This document shows, in pieces, positions 1 through 11,700 of a stretch of 64,000 nt of DNA. Position 1 is the first letter of the stretch. Each line of letters opens with the position of its first letter. The stretch covers positions 3,293,501 through 3,357,500 of the forward strand of contig NC_085882.1 of assembly GCF_035222275.1 (NCBI RefSeq). Direction: 5' to 3'. The translations under genes and the position numbers were made by a program. Origin of the DNA: Podospora bellae-mahoneyi (Eukaryota > Ascomycota > Sordariomycetes > Sordariales > Podosporaceae). The notes under the pieces are model-generated. The model ran no database searches. It was given only the letters and a program-made list of their open reading frames with translations, and had not been told where the DNA came from.

Positions 1-374
1 ACACTGAAAGAGGCAGCACTCATTCAAAACAAAAGAAGATGGAGGGGTCTTGCTGAAGCGAGAGCCGTCAAGGTGGTGGTGCATGAAGCCAGCTGTGGTG
101 TGTCGACATTGGCTGAAACGCGGACAGGCGGGACATGGGAAGGAAGCAAAAGTGAACAAGACTCAAGACTCACATTGGTCCGCCGAGTGCCATCGCTCCT
201 ATTCAAGCTCCCGCTGACAGGCTGCATAGGCCTCGATGATGTAGATGCCCGGGGCGCAACGGGGCGGTTGGTGCCGACGCCGACGGCGGGAGAGATAGAT
301 CGTTGCTGGAGGTTTGGCGGAGGGCCCAACTCTGCGCCGGGCGAGCGTCGCTGCGAGCTTCGTATCGAAGTCAT
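1..374 (-). CDS. 5' end of an unknown protein gene, cut by the left edge
   Basis: The minus strand has an ATG at 374 and an open exon of 67 codons down to 174, rich in Ser, Pro, Arg and Thr and beginning MTSIRSSQRRSPGAEL. It ends at a good GTGAGT donor (173). A pyrimidine-rich acceptor ending TTTCAG lies at 113, giving a 61-nt intron. The continuation after that acceptor stops after about 14 codons, so another acceptor (there are AG sites near 95 and 57) or a further intron may be used. The composition is that of a disordered N-terminus, as is common in fungal regulators. I do not recognise the family. The long plus-strand reading frame over the same stretch has no ATG start and looks like a shadow. 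The coding call rests on composition and the splice signals only. Confidence 0.4.
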
Positions 375-2274
375 TGTGTTGAGATTTGTTCCTCCTCGGC
401 CTTGCGCCTCGTGTGTTTTCCCCTCGTTCGGTGCCCAACCCAGGCTTCTATTGTTCGGACGTGCGCGGGATTTGGAATCGGTTTCGTTCAAAGTTGATGG
501 TTTTGGTTTGTGGGGTGGTTGGGGGGGAATGAAGCGGGCGCGCGGGGTTGGGCTGAGGATCGGTTTATCAACGATGTCAAGAAAGTGTTGGGTATGTCAT
601 CGGGAAGCGGCGACAAATGCAAATGTCCGAGTTTCTGATGTTTTTTCGCCAAAAGATGGCCTTCTTCTCTCAAAGTCCCCTGGGCGGCAGGCGAGTGCAG
701 TGCGGGCGGAGGTGTTTGGCTGCAATCACGACCTTCTCCACCGAGGCTCCAGCCCCAAGGCGAGCTGCGCTATTCCTGATTCGCTAATCCCGGGAACGGC
801 AAGGGTCGGCTGCCCAGCCAGGTGGGTTACATAATTGTGTTGCCTCTCAGCTTGTGGAACGTTCTCATTTGTTTTCTATTGAGAGGGGGAAGGGGGGTCA
901 TGGAGATATCGACACCATATCAACATCTTCTTCTCTTTTACCTTATCTTTGTTGAATTAGGTTGGAGGTGTCGGGCTGTTGTCAGTCGGTGCCGGTTGTC
1001 CAAAGAAGCTTTCATTGACCCCAGGCTCCCATGTGTGGCCCATGCTCGCGATGTGGCCCGTGCTTCAGCTTTCCTGAGATGACCATGAGTGGTGACACAC
1101 CATTCAAGGACTTTTTGAGCCCAAGTTTTGGAGGCGCTTGAGTTCCGTATCGCTACGAGCTCTCGATGGCTCAAGTTGCCCTTTTAAAGAGAAATGTCGG
1201 AACCTTGGATCTCTCTTACATGACAGGGGTCCAAGATCGTGTGGTTCTGACAGCCGTTCTCAGCTCCACCTCTGGAATTACTTACCACCATCACCTCGGG
1301 TTATCTTTCCTTTTGTTTCTGGATTGAGCCCATATCCCCCCCTCGAAACTCTTTGCTCTTGCAAAATTATTTTTACTTTCAAGTTGGAATTTTGCCTCTT
1401 CGTATCTAAGCCTGTTGGTCTACTGAGGTCTCCTACTCCACCTCGGCGTGGCCACCGAGACAGCGACACAGCCGACACAGCCTGACTGAGAGGAATTCAT
1501 TGCGTGGTCTCAGCTCAGATCCCCCACGATTTGGCCGAGCCGTTGGATCACCGTTTGCTCTTTGCTTTTGCCATTTTGGAAGCTAAACAGATCATCTTCC
1601 TACCTCCAGAGGATGCCCGCCCAGCCATCGCGTCTGTAGAGTCCCCCGTATTTTCGGAATCGAGGTCGTTCGGTCACACAAACTAGGGGTTCATCAGCAA
1701 GTTGCCGGCCTCCACCACTGCGAAAATGGTTTCAATACCTGCAGCCTCAATCACTGAAGCCGCAATGAACACAGCATGCATCGGCCAGCCCAGCCGTCCC
1801 TGCCACGCCATCTGGCCCAGCCTGTCCAATGAGCCTGCTACGTCGTGTTGCTAGTTCCGGGGAGGCGTCTGGATCGCCCACCGACATCCGCCCTCCACGC
1901 GTCTGTCTGTGTTTTGGGCCTCCTTTTCTCGTAACTTGCGCGGGAATCCGCACATGCGAGTCGGCCATCTCAATATTCACAGCTTGCGCGATGGCAGGGG
2001 TTATTCTCGTCTTGTCTCTGGCCTGGCCCAAGAGCCGGCCATCCCATCTCCCAGCCGACTGGCCAGTGTCCGTCAGCTTGGCTTAAAGACAAAGCAAGTC
2101 GCCCGTCTTGAGCTCCTGTCACTCATCACTCTACCTTTACGATTCATCTGAACATTACGCTACCAAGATATACCGAGATCACGACTTGACACTTGCTATA
2201 GGACACATAACAACTATCTATCACGCATACAGTCATCTCACATACCGCACCTTCACACACTCCAACAACTCAAA
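375..2274. other. intergenic region, divergent promoters
   Basis: No gene is recognised here. The stretch lies between the minus-strand gene leaving the left edge and the plus-strand small surface-protein gene. It probably holds the promoters and leaders of both. Several plus-strand open frames of 60-90 codons (for example near 1140-1485 and 1830-2150) show no protein-like composition. Confidence 0.5.
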
Positions 2275-2709
2275 ATGCAGATCAAGTTCATCATTCTCTC
2301 TGCTCTTCTGAGCCTGGCCGCCGCCAAAGAGGACCACAGCTCTCATGACACCGAGTCTGTATACACATACACTACAGCTGTCCCATCTACACATGAGTAC
2401 GCTCACTCCAGCACACTCGCAACCTCTACCCATATCCACGCCAACACCACCATCCTGCCGCCCAAGACCAATTACGCCAATACCACCACAACCGCCACTG
2501 GCTTCACCAACTCTACCATCTCTGTCAAACCAACTTCCACCCTCTCAACGACAACAAGCGACCTCGCCACCACCACTGAGACCCTCGTTGAATCCACTAC
2601 CACCCGGGCTGCTAGCCCCTCATCAACCAATGCTGCTACTGGCGGGCGCTCCTCTCAGTTCGGGCTGGTTGTTCTGGGTGCCGCCCTCGCCGCTGGCTTC
2701 GGTCTATAA
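2275..2709 (+). CDS. small Ser/Thr-rich GPI-anchored surface protein
   Basis: A single exon of 144 residues. The N-terminus (MQIKFIILSALLSLAAAKED) is a clear secretory signal peptide with predicted cleavage after Ala-Ala-Ala near residue 17. The middle, roughly residues 20-120, is almost entirely Thr, Ser, Pro, Ala and Asn, as in heavily O-mannosylated cell-wall proteins, with several N-x-S/T sites. The C-terminus has a small-residue omega region (Ala-Thr-Gly-Gly) followed by a hydrophobic tail ending AAGFGL, typical of a GPI-attachment signal. It is expected to sit in the plasma membrane or cell wall. The start ATG follows a long AC-rich leader and agrees with the signal peptide. No catalytic domain is visible, so a structural or adhesive role is inferred from composition only. 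Confidence 0.8.
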   Translation: MQIKFIILSALLSLAAAKEDHSSHDTESVYTYTTAVPSTHEYAHSSTLATSTHIHANTTILPPKTNYANTTTTATGFTNSTISVKPTSTLSTTTSDLATTTETLVESTTTRAASPSSTNAATGGRSSQFGLVVLGAALAAGFGL

Positions 2710-3584
2710 ACAACTCATTTACCCTCTTGGTTTCTAAAAGCGGCATGGCTAACATGATTACGGGTTAATGGATATGGGAGGAAAGAAGGATGATAATGGG
2801 ATGATGAGTTTAATGTCTTCTTTTGTTTCATGATAACATGGAGCAGCATAGCGTTTAATGATAACTTTTTCTGACTACACCCAAACTGACATTTGCTTGC
2901 GCAAGATCAGTGAAGACTCTTGGGCTGACAGCTGCGCTAATGGATGCCGGTGGCTTCAGAGGATGGCTGAATTTTTCGAGTCAAGATTGAATGGGCGTGC
3001 CTGGCCATGCTGAGGGACTAACATCGCTGTGGAGATAGGGCTGTCAAAAGAATAGCCTCTGGCATTGATTTTAGAGAACAAACTCAATGCATCTCACCAA
3101 TCTTGCTCCAGCTTCAAGCACAATAAAAGCGAGTACCTTCCGCGGCGCCATCAACTCATTGTCACTCGTCCACCGTGACCATACCCGATGCAAACGAACA
3201 CTAAGCTGGTATCTCTCTCCGCTACTTTCTCCCTCCCTTTACCCTTCTTCATCAACCTCCTCAATCCCATTGCCACATTTGCCGACTTCATCAGCACTTC
3301 ACCAGGCGCACTCACCCCTCTACTTTCATTTGAATACTCCCCAGTTGGCCCTCATACTTCGCTGAAGGCTCATCCCATCTCTTGACATCGTGTTTCGGAA
3401 AAGTTGAAAAGGTCGAGGGGGCGACAGATAGATTTGATATCGAGCAGTTGGGATGGTGACAATCGTTGGAAGGGATCCTACGATTGATGTGAAAGAGAAA
3501 AAAACGAAACATAGCAGCGCATTAGATAACTAGACGCAAAAAAGAAATCATGATTTGATGTTGTATAAAATTGCAAAAGAATGA
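2710..3584. other. intergenic, no gene seen
   Basis: This is the 3' flank of the surface-protein gene and the stretch before the tRNA. Open frames of 60-90 codons near 3090-3390 lack any recognisable motif and overlap one another. Confidence 0.5.
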
Positions 3585-3655
3585 GGTCTTGCCCGGACTC
3601 GAACCGGGGTTGCCGGAATCAGAATCCGGAGTGATAACCGCTACACTACAAAACC
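3585..3655 (-). tRNA. tRNA-Gln (anticodon CUG)
   Basis: The minus strand folds as a 71-nt cloverleaf. The 7-bp acceptor (GGTTTTG with CAAGACC) has one G-T pair. The D-arm carries GTGTAGCGGTTATCAC. The anticodon stem CCGGA/TCCGG encloses the loop TTCTGAT with anticodon CTG. The T-arm CCCGGTTCGAGTCCGG has the standard GTTCGA B-box. The CTG anticodon reads CAG (Gln). There is no intron. A T-rich stretch on the plus strand near 3665 is on the upstream side of this minus-strand gene. The short run of T on the minus strand downstream (plus-strand A runs near 3575 and below) could serve as a Pol III terminator. Confidence 0.93.
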
Positions 3656-3814
3656 TGTTCAGGCTTTTTTACTTGACACCGTCCCCCCAAATTAGCCTTT
3701 ATGAATGACTCAGCGGGGCTTGGCATTCCAACACCCCCTTTCTCATCATGGCGCTGTCCAAAACGTCTCTCGAACTAAGCATTATCTAGGTAATTTTGGA
3801 ACCATTTCCTTTAC

Positions 3815-5622
3815 TTACTCTTGCTTGTCGGAATTAGCCACCCTCCACGCGACCCCAAACCTCTGCACGAGCCAAGCGAGCGGGAAACACAGAAACACAA
3901 TGCCAGCGTAGATGCCAAAACATGCCGCCGGCCCGACATGTTCAACCATCGGCTGCAAGACGGCCACAGCACCGCCCGCACCGAGACATCTGACCAGATT
4001 ACTGGCTGCCTGGGCGGTGGCAGATCTGTTCATGTTGAGATCTGTCAGGAGGGTCCCACACAGCTGTACAACATTACGATCAGTACCCGGTAGGAGGGAA
4101 AACTCTGGGAAACATACCACAAATGTTGCGGCGGTTGAGGTGCCGGTCAAGAGTTGCATAAGAAGCGTCACGGCAAGGTGCTATAAGGAAATCGTCAGTT
4201 CCCAGAAGAATTCAGACAACAAACGAACAGACAACTTACTGCCCTGAACTTCAACGCTAGACCATATCCTATGATCCCCAAAACAGTGATGGCATGAAGT
4301 ATGTAGACGCCCTCTAATCTGGTCTTTTCGAGAGGAAAGCCGGGAGAGTTCTTGTCGAAATCTTCATCTCCACCTCTTTTGACCGTCCTCTTGTAATTCC
4401 AGTCAACAAATCTTCCTGTTATCACGTTAGCCCGCGCCCCTCCCCTGACCAGGTAAAGAAGCAACTCACCAGCAAAAAAGCTCCCAAACCCACCACCAAC
4501 CCCACTAGGTAAATACACCAGTCCAGCCTGCAGATAACTCAATCCATAAATTTCCGTGGCCTGAGCATCCAAACTCGTCTGCAGTGCCGCCTTGACAGCA
4601 TAGTTGATCGCCGTAATCAAAATCACCACCAACGACCCCTTATCCGCCAGTACCGGCAAACAAGCCAGCGGATTCGGAAACCTAAACTTCCTCTCCTCTT
4701 CCCCCTCCCTCTCCATCTTCTCCCCAACAACCACCGCTTCCGTGCCTTTCTTCCCCTTCCTCTCCTTGAAGTAAAACACACTCCAAAAGCTCTGATAAAC
4801 CCACCCTTCCACCCTCCTCGATCCATCACCCACCAGCCCCCTCTGCGTCTCCGGCAAGAATATCAAAATCACAATGAACCACGATCCAGTTAGGATAACC
4901 AAAAACCAGAAAATCCACCTCCACCCCAACCCCTGGGTCAACCCACCCCCAACCACCGGCCCGAGACTGGTAGCAACATCGGTCATCAACAGCAAAACCC
5001 CCACCAACCCCCCCCTCTCCTCCGCGACCGCAACATCAGCAATAACCCCGTACCCGCCCCCGTAAAGCCCACTCCCTCCCGCACTCTGCACCATCCTCAA
5101 AACCAACAACCCCTCCCACCTTTCCACAACCGAGATCCCAACGTTGGCTGATATCATGAGACTGAACATGAGCATATAAACCGGCCTTCGTCCACTCTGG
5201 TCAGCCATGTCGCCCATGAATGCCGGCGCTATGCCGGCGATGATGAGATAGGAGGTAATTGTCAGTTGGATCAACCCCAGCGAAACCCCAAACGATTCCG
5301 ACAAAGGGACAAGAGCGGGGTAGTAAATGAACGAGGAGAGCGTGGAGAACATGGCAGCGAAAGAGACGAGGAGGGTAACCACGAGTTTTTGACGGGGAGA
5401 AAAGATGTAATACGGGAGTGGGGGTTCAAGATTGGGGTTGAAGTCATTTTGCATGGGTGGCTTGGGATCAAACGGGGGAAAGTCGGGCTTGGAGGGGAGG
5501 ATCTCGATGGTGGTGGTGAGTTCTGGGGCGGAGGAGTTTGCGCTGCTGGTGCCGGGACGGCTGGAGGCGGGGGTGGAGGAGGTGAGAGCTGGTTTGAGGA
5601 CTGAGGTGCCTAGTGATGCCAT
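3815..5622 (-). CDS. MFS drug/metabolite transporter (DHA1-like)
   Basis: Four exons (5622-4470, 4415-4240, 4180-4118, 4063-3815) give about 546 residues. The introns of 54, 59 and 54 nt have GTGAGT, GTAAGT and GTATGT donors, and the first has a CTAAC branch site. The N-terminal ~75 residues are disordered, Ser/Pro-rich and cytosolic. Transmembrane segments start near LVVTLLVSFAAMFS. Motif A of the major facilitator superfamily is present as GDMADQSGRRPVY after helix 2. Helix 5 has the motif-C-like GPVVGGGLTQGLGWRW, which is typical of drug:H+ antiporters. A charged loop (Lys/Glu-rich) separates the two halves, as expected for 12 helices. It probably exports small molecules across the plasma membrane. 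The substrate cannot be read from sequence. The adjacent FN3K-like gene is on the same strand, but nothing else suggests a biosynthetic cluster. Confidence 0.88.
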
Positions 5623-6217
5623 CTTCCTGTGTGTTGAACGTCGACAATGTTGAAACCAGAAGTGTCAATCACCCAGGTGCAACAACAAACCAAGATATGC
5701 ACTTCTGCTGCCCAAGAAAGAAACAGGCCTGCTTTTTTTGGCACCCCCTCCTATTATTACCAGACAAAAAGTGCAGTTGGTCCGGTGTGCGGCCTCAAGC
5801 GGTGGCCGTCATCCGGGGCGGCGCAGTTGTTCCGGGTGACTTGCGAATCACAACACCCAACGCTGCGCCGGGGAGCCGGGGACTTGCATACGCAAAAGAG
5901 TTCCGGTATGCATGAGGTGCAGTAATGTCACGGATACGGTCCCTGCTGCCGATACCCGGCCCGAGGGCTCAGTTGGTGGCATGTTCCTTTTGATCAAACT
6001 TGTTCTGATGCGGGGATTTGAGGAGAGATGGCATTTTCTGGGCAACGGAACATTACGTTCATGATGTATTGTTGAAACTGAAGTAGATGTTCATAAATAC
6101 TCCACCCTAGACAAAATGTGGAGTTGCCTTGATCAAAGATATGTACCCTTACTCCTAGTCAGCACCATTAGCTTCCACACGACCTCTCTCTACTGCCCAT
6201 TGACACGCTACATTAGC
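5623..6217. other. intergenic, promoter of the MFS gene
   Basis: A 595-bp stretch between two minus-strand genes. It should contain the MFS promoter and the 3' end of the kinase-like gene. No gene or repeat is recognised. Confidence 0.5.
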
Positions 6218-7415
6218 TCAGAGACGAGATTGGTAAGTAGAAGCCTGAGGACCACTCTTAGCAGCTTCCTCGGCCTCGACTTTGTCTACCAGCAGCTTCA
6301 TATTGCTCACAACGCTGAGAAATCGTTAGCACATCATGGATAGACTGCGGTGGATTTCTTTACTCACATCTCGCGGAGCTTGTGATCGTGCGGATACAAG
6401 GTTGACAGTAGAATCTGGTTCCTCAGCATGTAGAGTGTATTCCTGCTGTCAACATCCTCCTCGGGTTCCGAAATAGGTACGTGCTTCCAGTACTCCTTCA
6501 GATACGGTTTGCCGAGTGGGTACCGTGGGTTGCGAAAAACACCCAGATCAACTTCGTTATGCCCCCACATGGCACAGGCATCGTAGACACAGACCGTCTC
6601 GCCATCAGTCTGATACTTGACGTTGCCAGGCCAGAGGTCAGCGTGAATAAGACAAGGCGTTATTGAACGTCCATCGCTCTCCAATGGTCGCAAAAACCGA
6701 GGAAGAACCTTTTCGAAGAATAAAGGCCGTAGTCTCTCTAGCTCAGCATGGTGCTCCCCATCATGGGCGGCATCTTCACGCTGGAGAAAGTCCTTCATTT
6801 GTCGTGTCCAGTACTCCTCCCAAGTGCCCGTCCAGCTGTTGTCCTGCTCCAGGTTGCCAAATCTGGTGTTGACGGGAAACCCAAACTTGCCGTCGGGGGA
6901 CTTGCCCATGCTGCGGGAGTGCAAGGCCGCAATGGCTGTCATGTAGGAATCGGGACGGGGAATATCATCCTCGATCATCTCGATGAATTCAGCCAGGAAG
7001 AAGTGCCTGTCTGGACGGGATTTGTAGGAGCCCTTCTTGACTGGGCGGGGCACGTGCTCTGGGATAAACTCGTAGGTGGTGTTTTCGGAGGCCCAGGCGG
7101 ATTCCATCAGTTCTAGGCCTTCTTTGCCAGAAGCTTCCTGTACGATTATCAGTCATTGATACACAGTACTTGTTTCTGGGTTAGCAACCTTCTCAAAAAA
7201 TACCTGACTGCTTCCATCCGGCATGGAGACCTCGATCCGAAAGGTGTTGCAATAGTCACTCATCCCAGACGGGGTCACAGAGACCACCTTGCCACCCTCA
7301 GGGAGGGCTGGTGATGTTAGTACTCATAGTGTGGTGTAATTTGAATAAGGGACAACATACCGGCAAGAAGGTTCTCATCCAGCTTCCCCTCCACGTTTCT
7401 CACATCAGTAGCCAT
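6218..7415 (-). CDS. fructosamine-3-kinase / aminoglycoside-phosphotransferase family protein
   Basis: Exons 7415-7361, 7307-7204, 7137-6368 and 6314-6218 give about 341 residues. The phosphotransferase signature HADLWPGN (catalytic loop, after CLI) is followed by the metal-binding acidic site in VYDACAMWGHNEVDLG. This matches the FN3K family, where HGDLWSGN and a DPA-type motif are usual. FN3K enzymes phosphorylate ketosamines on glycated proteins. Fungal members often lack proof of that activity. The second intron's donor is uncertain. Using GTATTT at 7203 removes five residues (VFFEK). Using GTTGCT at 7188 keeps VFFEK next to EASGKEG, which resembles the conserved family segment, so the longer form (346 residues) may be correct. 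The last exon adds a short tail (VVSNMKLLVDKVEAEE) ending at 6218, joined through a GTGAGT donor and a GCTAAC branch site. Confidence 0.85.
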
Positions 7416-8772
7416 GGCGTTCAAGATTCAACTTGTGATGATCCGATCTACAACCAAGGGATATCAACAGTAAACAAGAGACAGAATAAAAGCAGACAAA
7501 CCGTGGTCTAGACTGTGAGGGGTCATCTGTCTTTTAGTCATAGCTCGCTCGGAAACTAGACACGCGCCTCGTTCCCGATGAGGGGGAAGAGCACCAACCC
7601 ATGTTGATGCTTGACCGAACAAGGCGACCATTCGGGAGCCGTGGATGCTATCATGACCCACAATAATTGCTCAAGATGTGCTCAGATGAGGTTAGCAAGG
7701 GTTTGCGGGTTGGGCCGTCGGGGGATGTGGTGCAGGTATGTTTGGATGACGGCCAATTGCCGGTCGTTGTTTCGGCCCCCCAACTTGGTCCAATGGTCAC
7801 CTGCCGGCGTTTCACATGTTGGCTAAGCAGATCACCAACATTGAATACTGTGCGAGAAAAACAAAGATAGGCGCAAGAGTTGGCGAAGAATTCGGTATTT
7901 GTAAAGAAGTTATTTCGGGAATTTGGAAGACAAGAAAGCAATGGTGACGGGACTGCGGGGCACCTGCCAATGGTCGTTCTTTGGGGGCGAGTGTGCGCCT
8001 TCCTTTTCTTCAAGTAGACTGATGGCTAACTCCGCTTCTTGTCTGCCATTTTGTGCGCGATGTTTCCCCAAAAAAAAATGAAAAATCAGCCATGATCTGG
8101 AAATCTCTTGTCGATGCGTCTTCCGGGTTATCCTCCTGGAGGTCCCCCACACTGTTCTACCTGCAGGCCAAGTTTACAGGCCAAACCCCAAAGGATCACT
8201 GCCACCAGCAAGCGGCGCAGGCCCTTCAATACACGATGGGCACAACTGCACGCCAAACCCAGTCTGAGACCCAAAGACCGTTTCAAACAGTCCATCGTGA
8301 AGCACATATCCAGCAATGCCCCTTGCCTTGTCCCCCACATTCTTGCTTTTACTCGCTGATAGATGGACTCGCTAGCCCAATTGACCGGAAAGGGACCACC
8401 TCAGACTGTGCTCACCGAGTGGCCTCGAACGCAGGAAACACCAAGCTCGCCTTATCTCGGCCGTCTATACCAATGAAGCTGCTGACAATGGATCGGTTGC
8501 CTCGGGGCTTTGGGTGTCCCAATGGGCGTTTTGGAGGCTGGGTCTAGACTCTTGACGTGATGGTTCCCACCTGTCGTCCTTTTTTCTCCTCTACCAAAAC
8601 TTTGTTTCAATGCCAATTCTGATCTTGCACATGATATTCGTGATACTGTGGTGATCTCAGTGAAAGCGGCTGATCACTCATGACATACACCACTCAATAC
8701 TACCTTGCTCATTGATATCACAGGTTACCCTTCTGCAGCTCAACAGACCACAAGAAAGACAATACTACAACA
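7416..8772. other. divergent intergenic region upstream of the NLR gene
   Basis: About 1.36 kb between the divergent kinase-like gene and the NLR gene. A 164-codon open frame at 8053-8547 starts with GTG and has no recognisable motif, so I treat it as chance. The region should hold both promoters. No repeat is evident. Confidence 0.5.
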
Positions 8773-11700
8773 ATGTTCGCGTCTCATGTAAGTGATTGGT
8801 GTTCTCATGGGTACACAGGGTTGACTGACATATACCAGGCTCAAACCTGGCAAGCATCCTCAACATGGAGTACCGAAGACAGAGATCGCCTGGGTGTGCC
8901 CAATCTTCCCGGACCGGGAGACAAGGATCGATTACCGTCGCCAAGTAGACTTCGGGGCAGATTGCAAAGCTTGAGAAGAGCATCATCTCCAGGAGCGCGG
9001 TCCAACACACCGTCTCCAGAGAATTCGAAAGGGGCGCTGGGGCTGACATTACTGCATGACCCATCGGAGCCGCGGGTTGATTTCGTATTTGTGAGCAGCT
9101 CCTAACTCTTATCTACAGCCCTTACTAATATATATTACAGGTCCACGGACTGAACGGTGGGTCAAAGAGATCATGGAGCGCCTCATCAGACCCGACAACA
9201 TTCTGGCCCAAAGAGTGGTTGCCATCGGAGGCGGGCTTCAAGCACGTTCGCATCCACAGTTTCGGCTATGACTCGGACTGGTCAAAATCACAGCAAAGCT
9301 CCCTAACCATCCACGATTTCGGACAAGCTTTATTGGCAGATCTGTACAACGCGCCACATCTTAAGAAGAATGGAAATGTAAATCGCTTCTTCCTAGACTT
9401 TTGACATCAAAACCTGGAGCTGACATAGACACAGACGCCTATCGTCCTGGTTGCTCATAGTATGGGTGGTCTTGTTGTTAAGAAGGCATATCTCCTAGCT
9501 AGAAGAGACCCGATTTACGCCGACATTGCCGGCAGGATTCACAGTCTTTACTTCTTGGGAACTCCCCACAGAGGCGCTGATTCCAGTTCCTTTGTCTCAA
9601 CATTTATTGCAATGTCGCTCGGCTCTGGATCCAAGGCCTTTGTCAAAGAGCTCATCCCAGGATCGGGGACATTACAGGTGAGCTTGAAGTCCGCTAGTAT
9701 TCTCGGCATGCTGATGCTGACAACCCAGGCTATCAATGACGAATTTAGACATGTGTGTAGCGATGTTGGACTGTGGTCTTTCTTCGAAGGTATTCCTACC
9801 GCTGCAGGGCCAACCAATGTTGTGGTGGTAGAAAAAGAGTCTGCTGTAATGGGTATGTTGCTCTGCTGCCAAACAAATGACCTGGGAACTAACACCTGCT
9901 AGGGCTACCCGGGGAGCACACTCAGTATCTACAAGCCGACCATCGTCGTCTGGTCAAGTTTGACTCGACCGAGGACCCGAATTACAACATTCTCCTTCGT
10001 TGCTTCAACACAACAATCGAAGAGATTGAAAAGGAGTGTAAGTACATACTCTTGCAGTTGAATTATGATAGCAGCTGACAAAAGCAGATATCTCCGACAA
10101 GTTTGACAACCACAGGGCTCAGATCAAACAGATAGCCAGCACATTTGATATTGCAGAACGTCCAGATGGCGACTTTATGCGGGTCTACGACAGACTGCAC
10201 CAAGGATCCTGCGAATGGTTAACCTCCCACCCATCGTTCCTTGAATGGCTGGAGTTCGACCTCATGGACGCCAATCCTACCGTCAAAGCCATTACCGCCG
10301 GTCCCACCAAAGTCACTCCTCGATTCTTGTGGCTCAATGGCCCACCGGGATCTGGAAAGTCTGTGGCTTCTACACATGTTATCAAATACCTCGAATCCTT
10401 CAACCGCGACTGTGCCTACTTCTTCTTCAAGAGCAATGAAAAGCCCAGTCTGACCCAGCTCCTCCTATCACTGGCTCTTCAAATGGCCGAGTCCAACTTC
10501 CAGGTCCGACACACATTCCTGTCCATGATAGAGGAGGGAGAAGTGGTTGATTGTCACAGCGATCATGTTATGGTGTGGAACAACATTTTCCTTGGGCGGA
10601 TCTTCAAAATGGCATTTTCTCAACCACAGTACTGGGTGATTGATGCTTTGGACGAGTGTCAATCACGACTGCTGACGACCTTGGTCGCGATGCTTGCGAG
10701 AATCGAGCCGACAGTCCCACTGAGAATCCTCATTACCAGCCGGCCCAACGGTCATGTGGAAAGGTTGCTGAATCAGGAGCGAGTGCTGAGAAGCGAGATA
10801 CACACTGGCCAAGCGGCGTCATTGAGAGATATCGAGGCCTTCGTAAGGGCGAGGCTTTCGCCCACCATCATCGAAGACTTCCATGAACAAGACCAAGATG
10901 AGAGCGACCTGGTATCGGAGATCATCGAAAAGTCAAATGGGATATTTCTATGGGCTTCCCTTATTATGACGCGTCTAGATGACGCTCACAGCATCGAAGC
11001 GATGAGAAATACCCTGAACCAAGTCCCAAAGGAGATGAGTGGAATGTACAACGACATTCTGAAGAACATTATTGAGTCTCCAAATGCGGAGCTGGCACAG
11101 TGCATTCTCACCTGGGTGGTTTGTGCTCGCAAGCCCCTGACAACCGATGAACTGAGAGAAGCAGTCAGGCTGGATATTAACCAGACGCTTAGGACGTCGG
11201 ACAGGTTTGCGCAGATATGTGGCAACTTGATTACTGTCGACAACAACTACGTCCAAGTCATGCATCAGACAGTCAAGGAGTTTCTTACTGGCGAGCAATC
11301 GGACTACTACATACCTCGTGCCGGGTCTCACGCTCGTATAGCAGAACTTTGCCTTACCCACCTCAACGGGCGCAATTTCAACCCCCCTCGAACTCGCCGT
11401 GTGCCTTCGTTCAAAAACAACAGCGCTGGCGCCAACGACACGGCCTTCGACGAGTATGCATGTGCTAACTTCAGTTACCACCTCGCACATTGTTCGCCTT
11501 CGGAGGAGACACTGGAGTTGTTGCCACTTCTCGGATCCTTTTTCTCGTCCAACATCTTGACGTGGATTGAGCGCATTGCGAAAACGGGCCGTTTGGCACT
11601 CATCATGCGAACGATACAGAACCTGAAGGCGTACCTCAAGAAGCAGGTAGCCACCTGCTCGCCCATCGACTCTGATTACCAACTTGTTTCACGCTTTGTC

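Noticed and set aside
73-834. Plus-strand open frame of 253 codons
   Set aside because: It has no ATG at the start, its composition is that of a shadow frame, and the minus strand of part of it carries a better exon with a consensus donor.
3815-7415. MFS transporter plus kinase-like gene as a secondary-metabolite cluster
   Set aside because: No backbone enzyme (PKS, NRPS, terpene cyclase), tailoring oxidase or cluster regulator lies nearby.
8053-8547. Plus-strand frame of 164 codons upstream of the NLR gene
   Set aside because: GTG start, no motif, and it lies in a promoter region.
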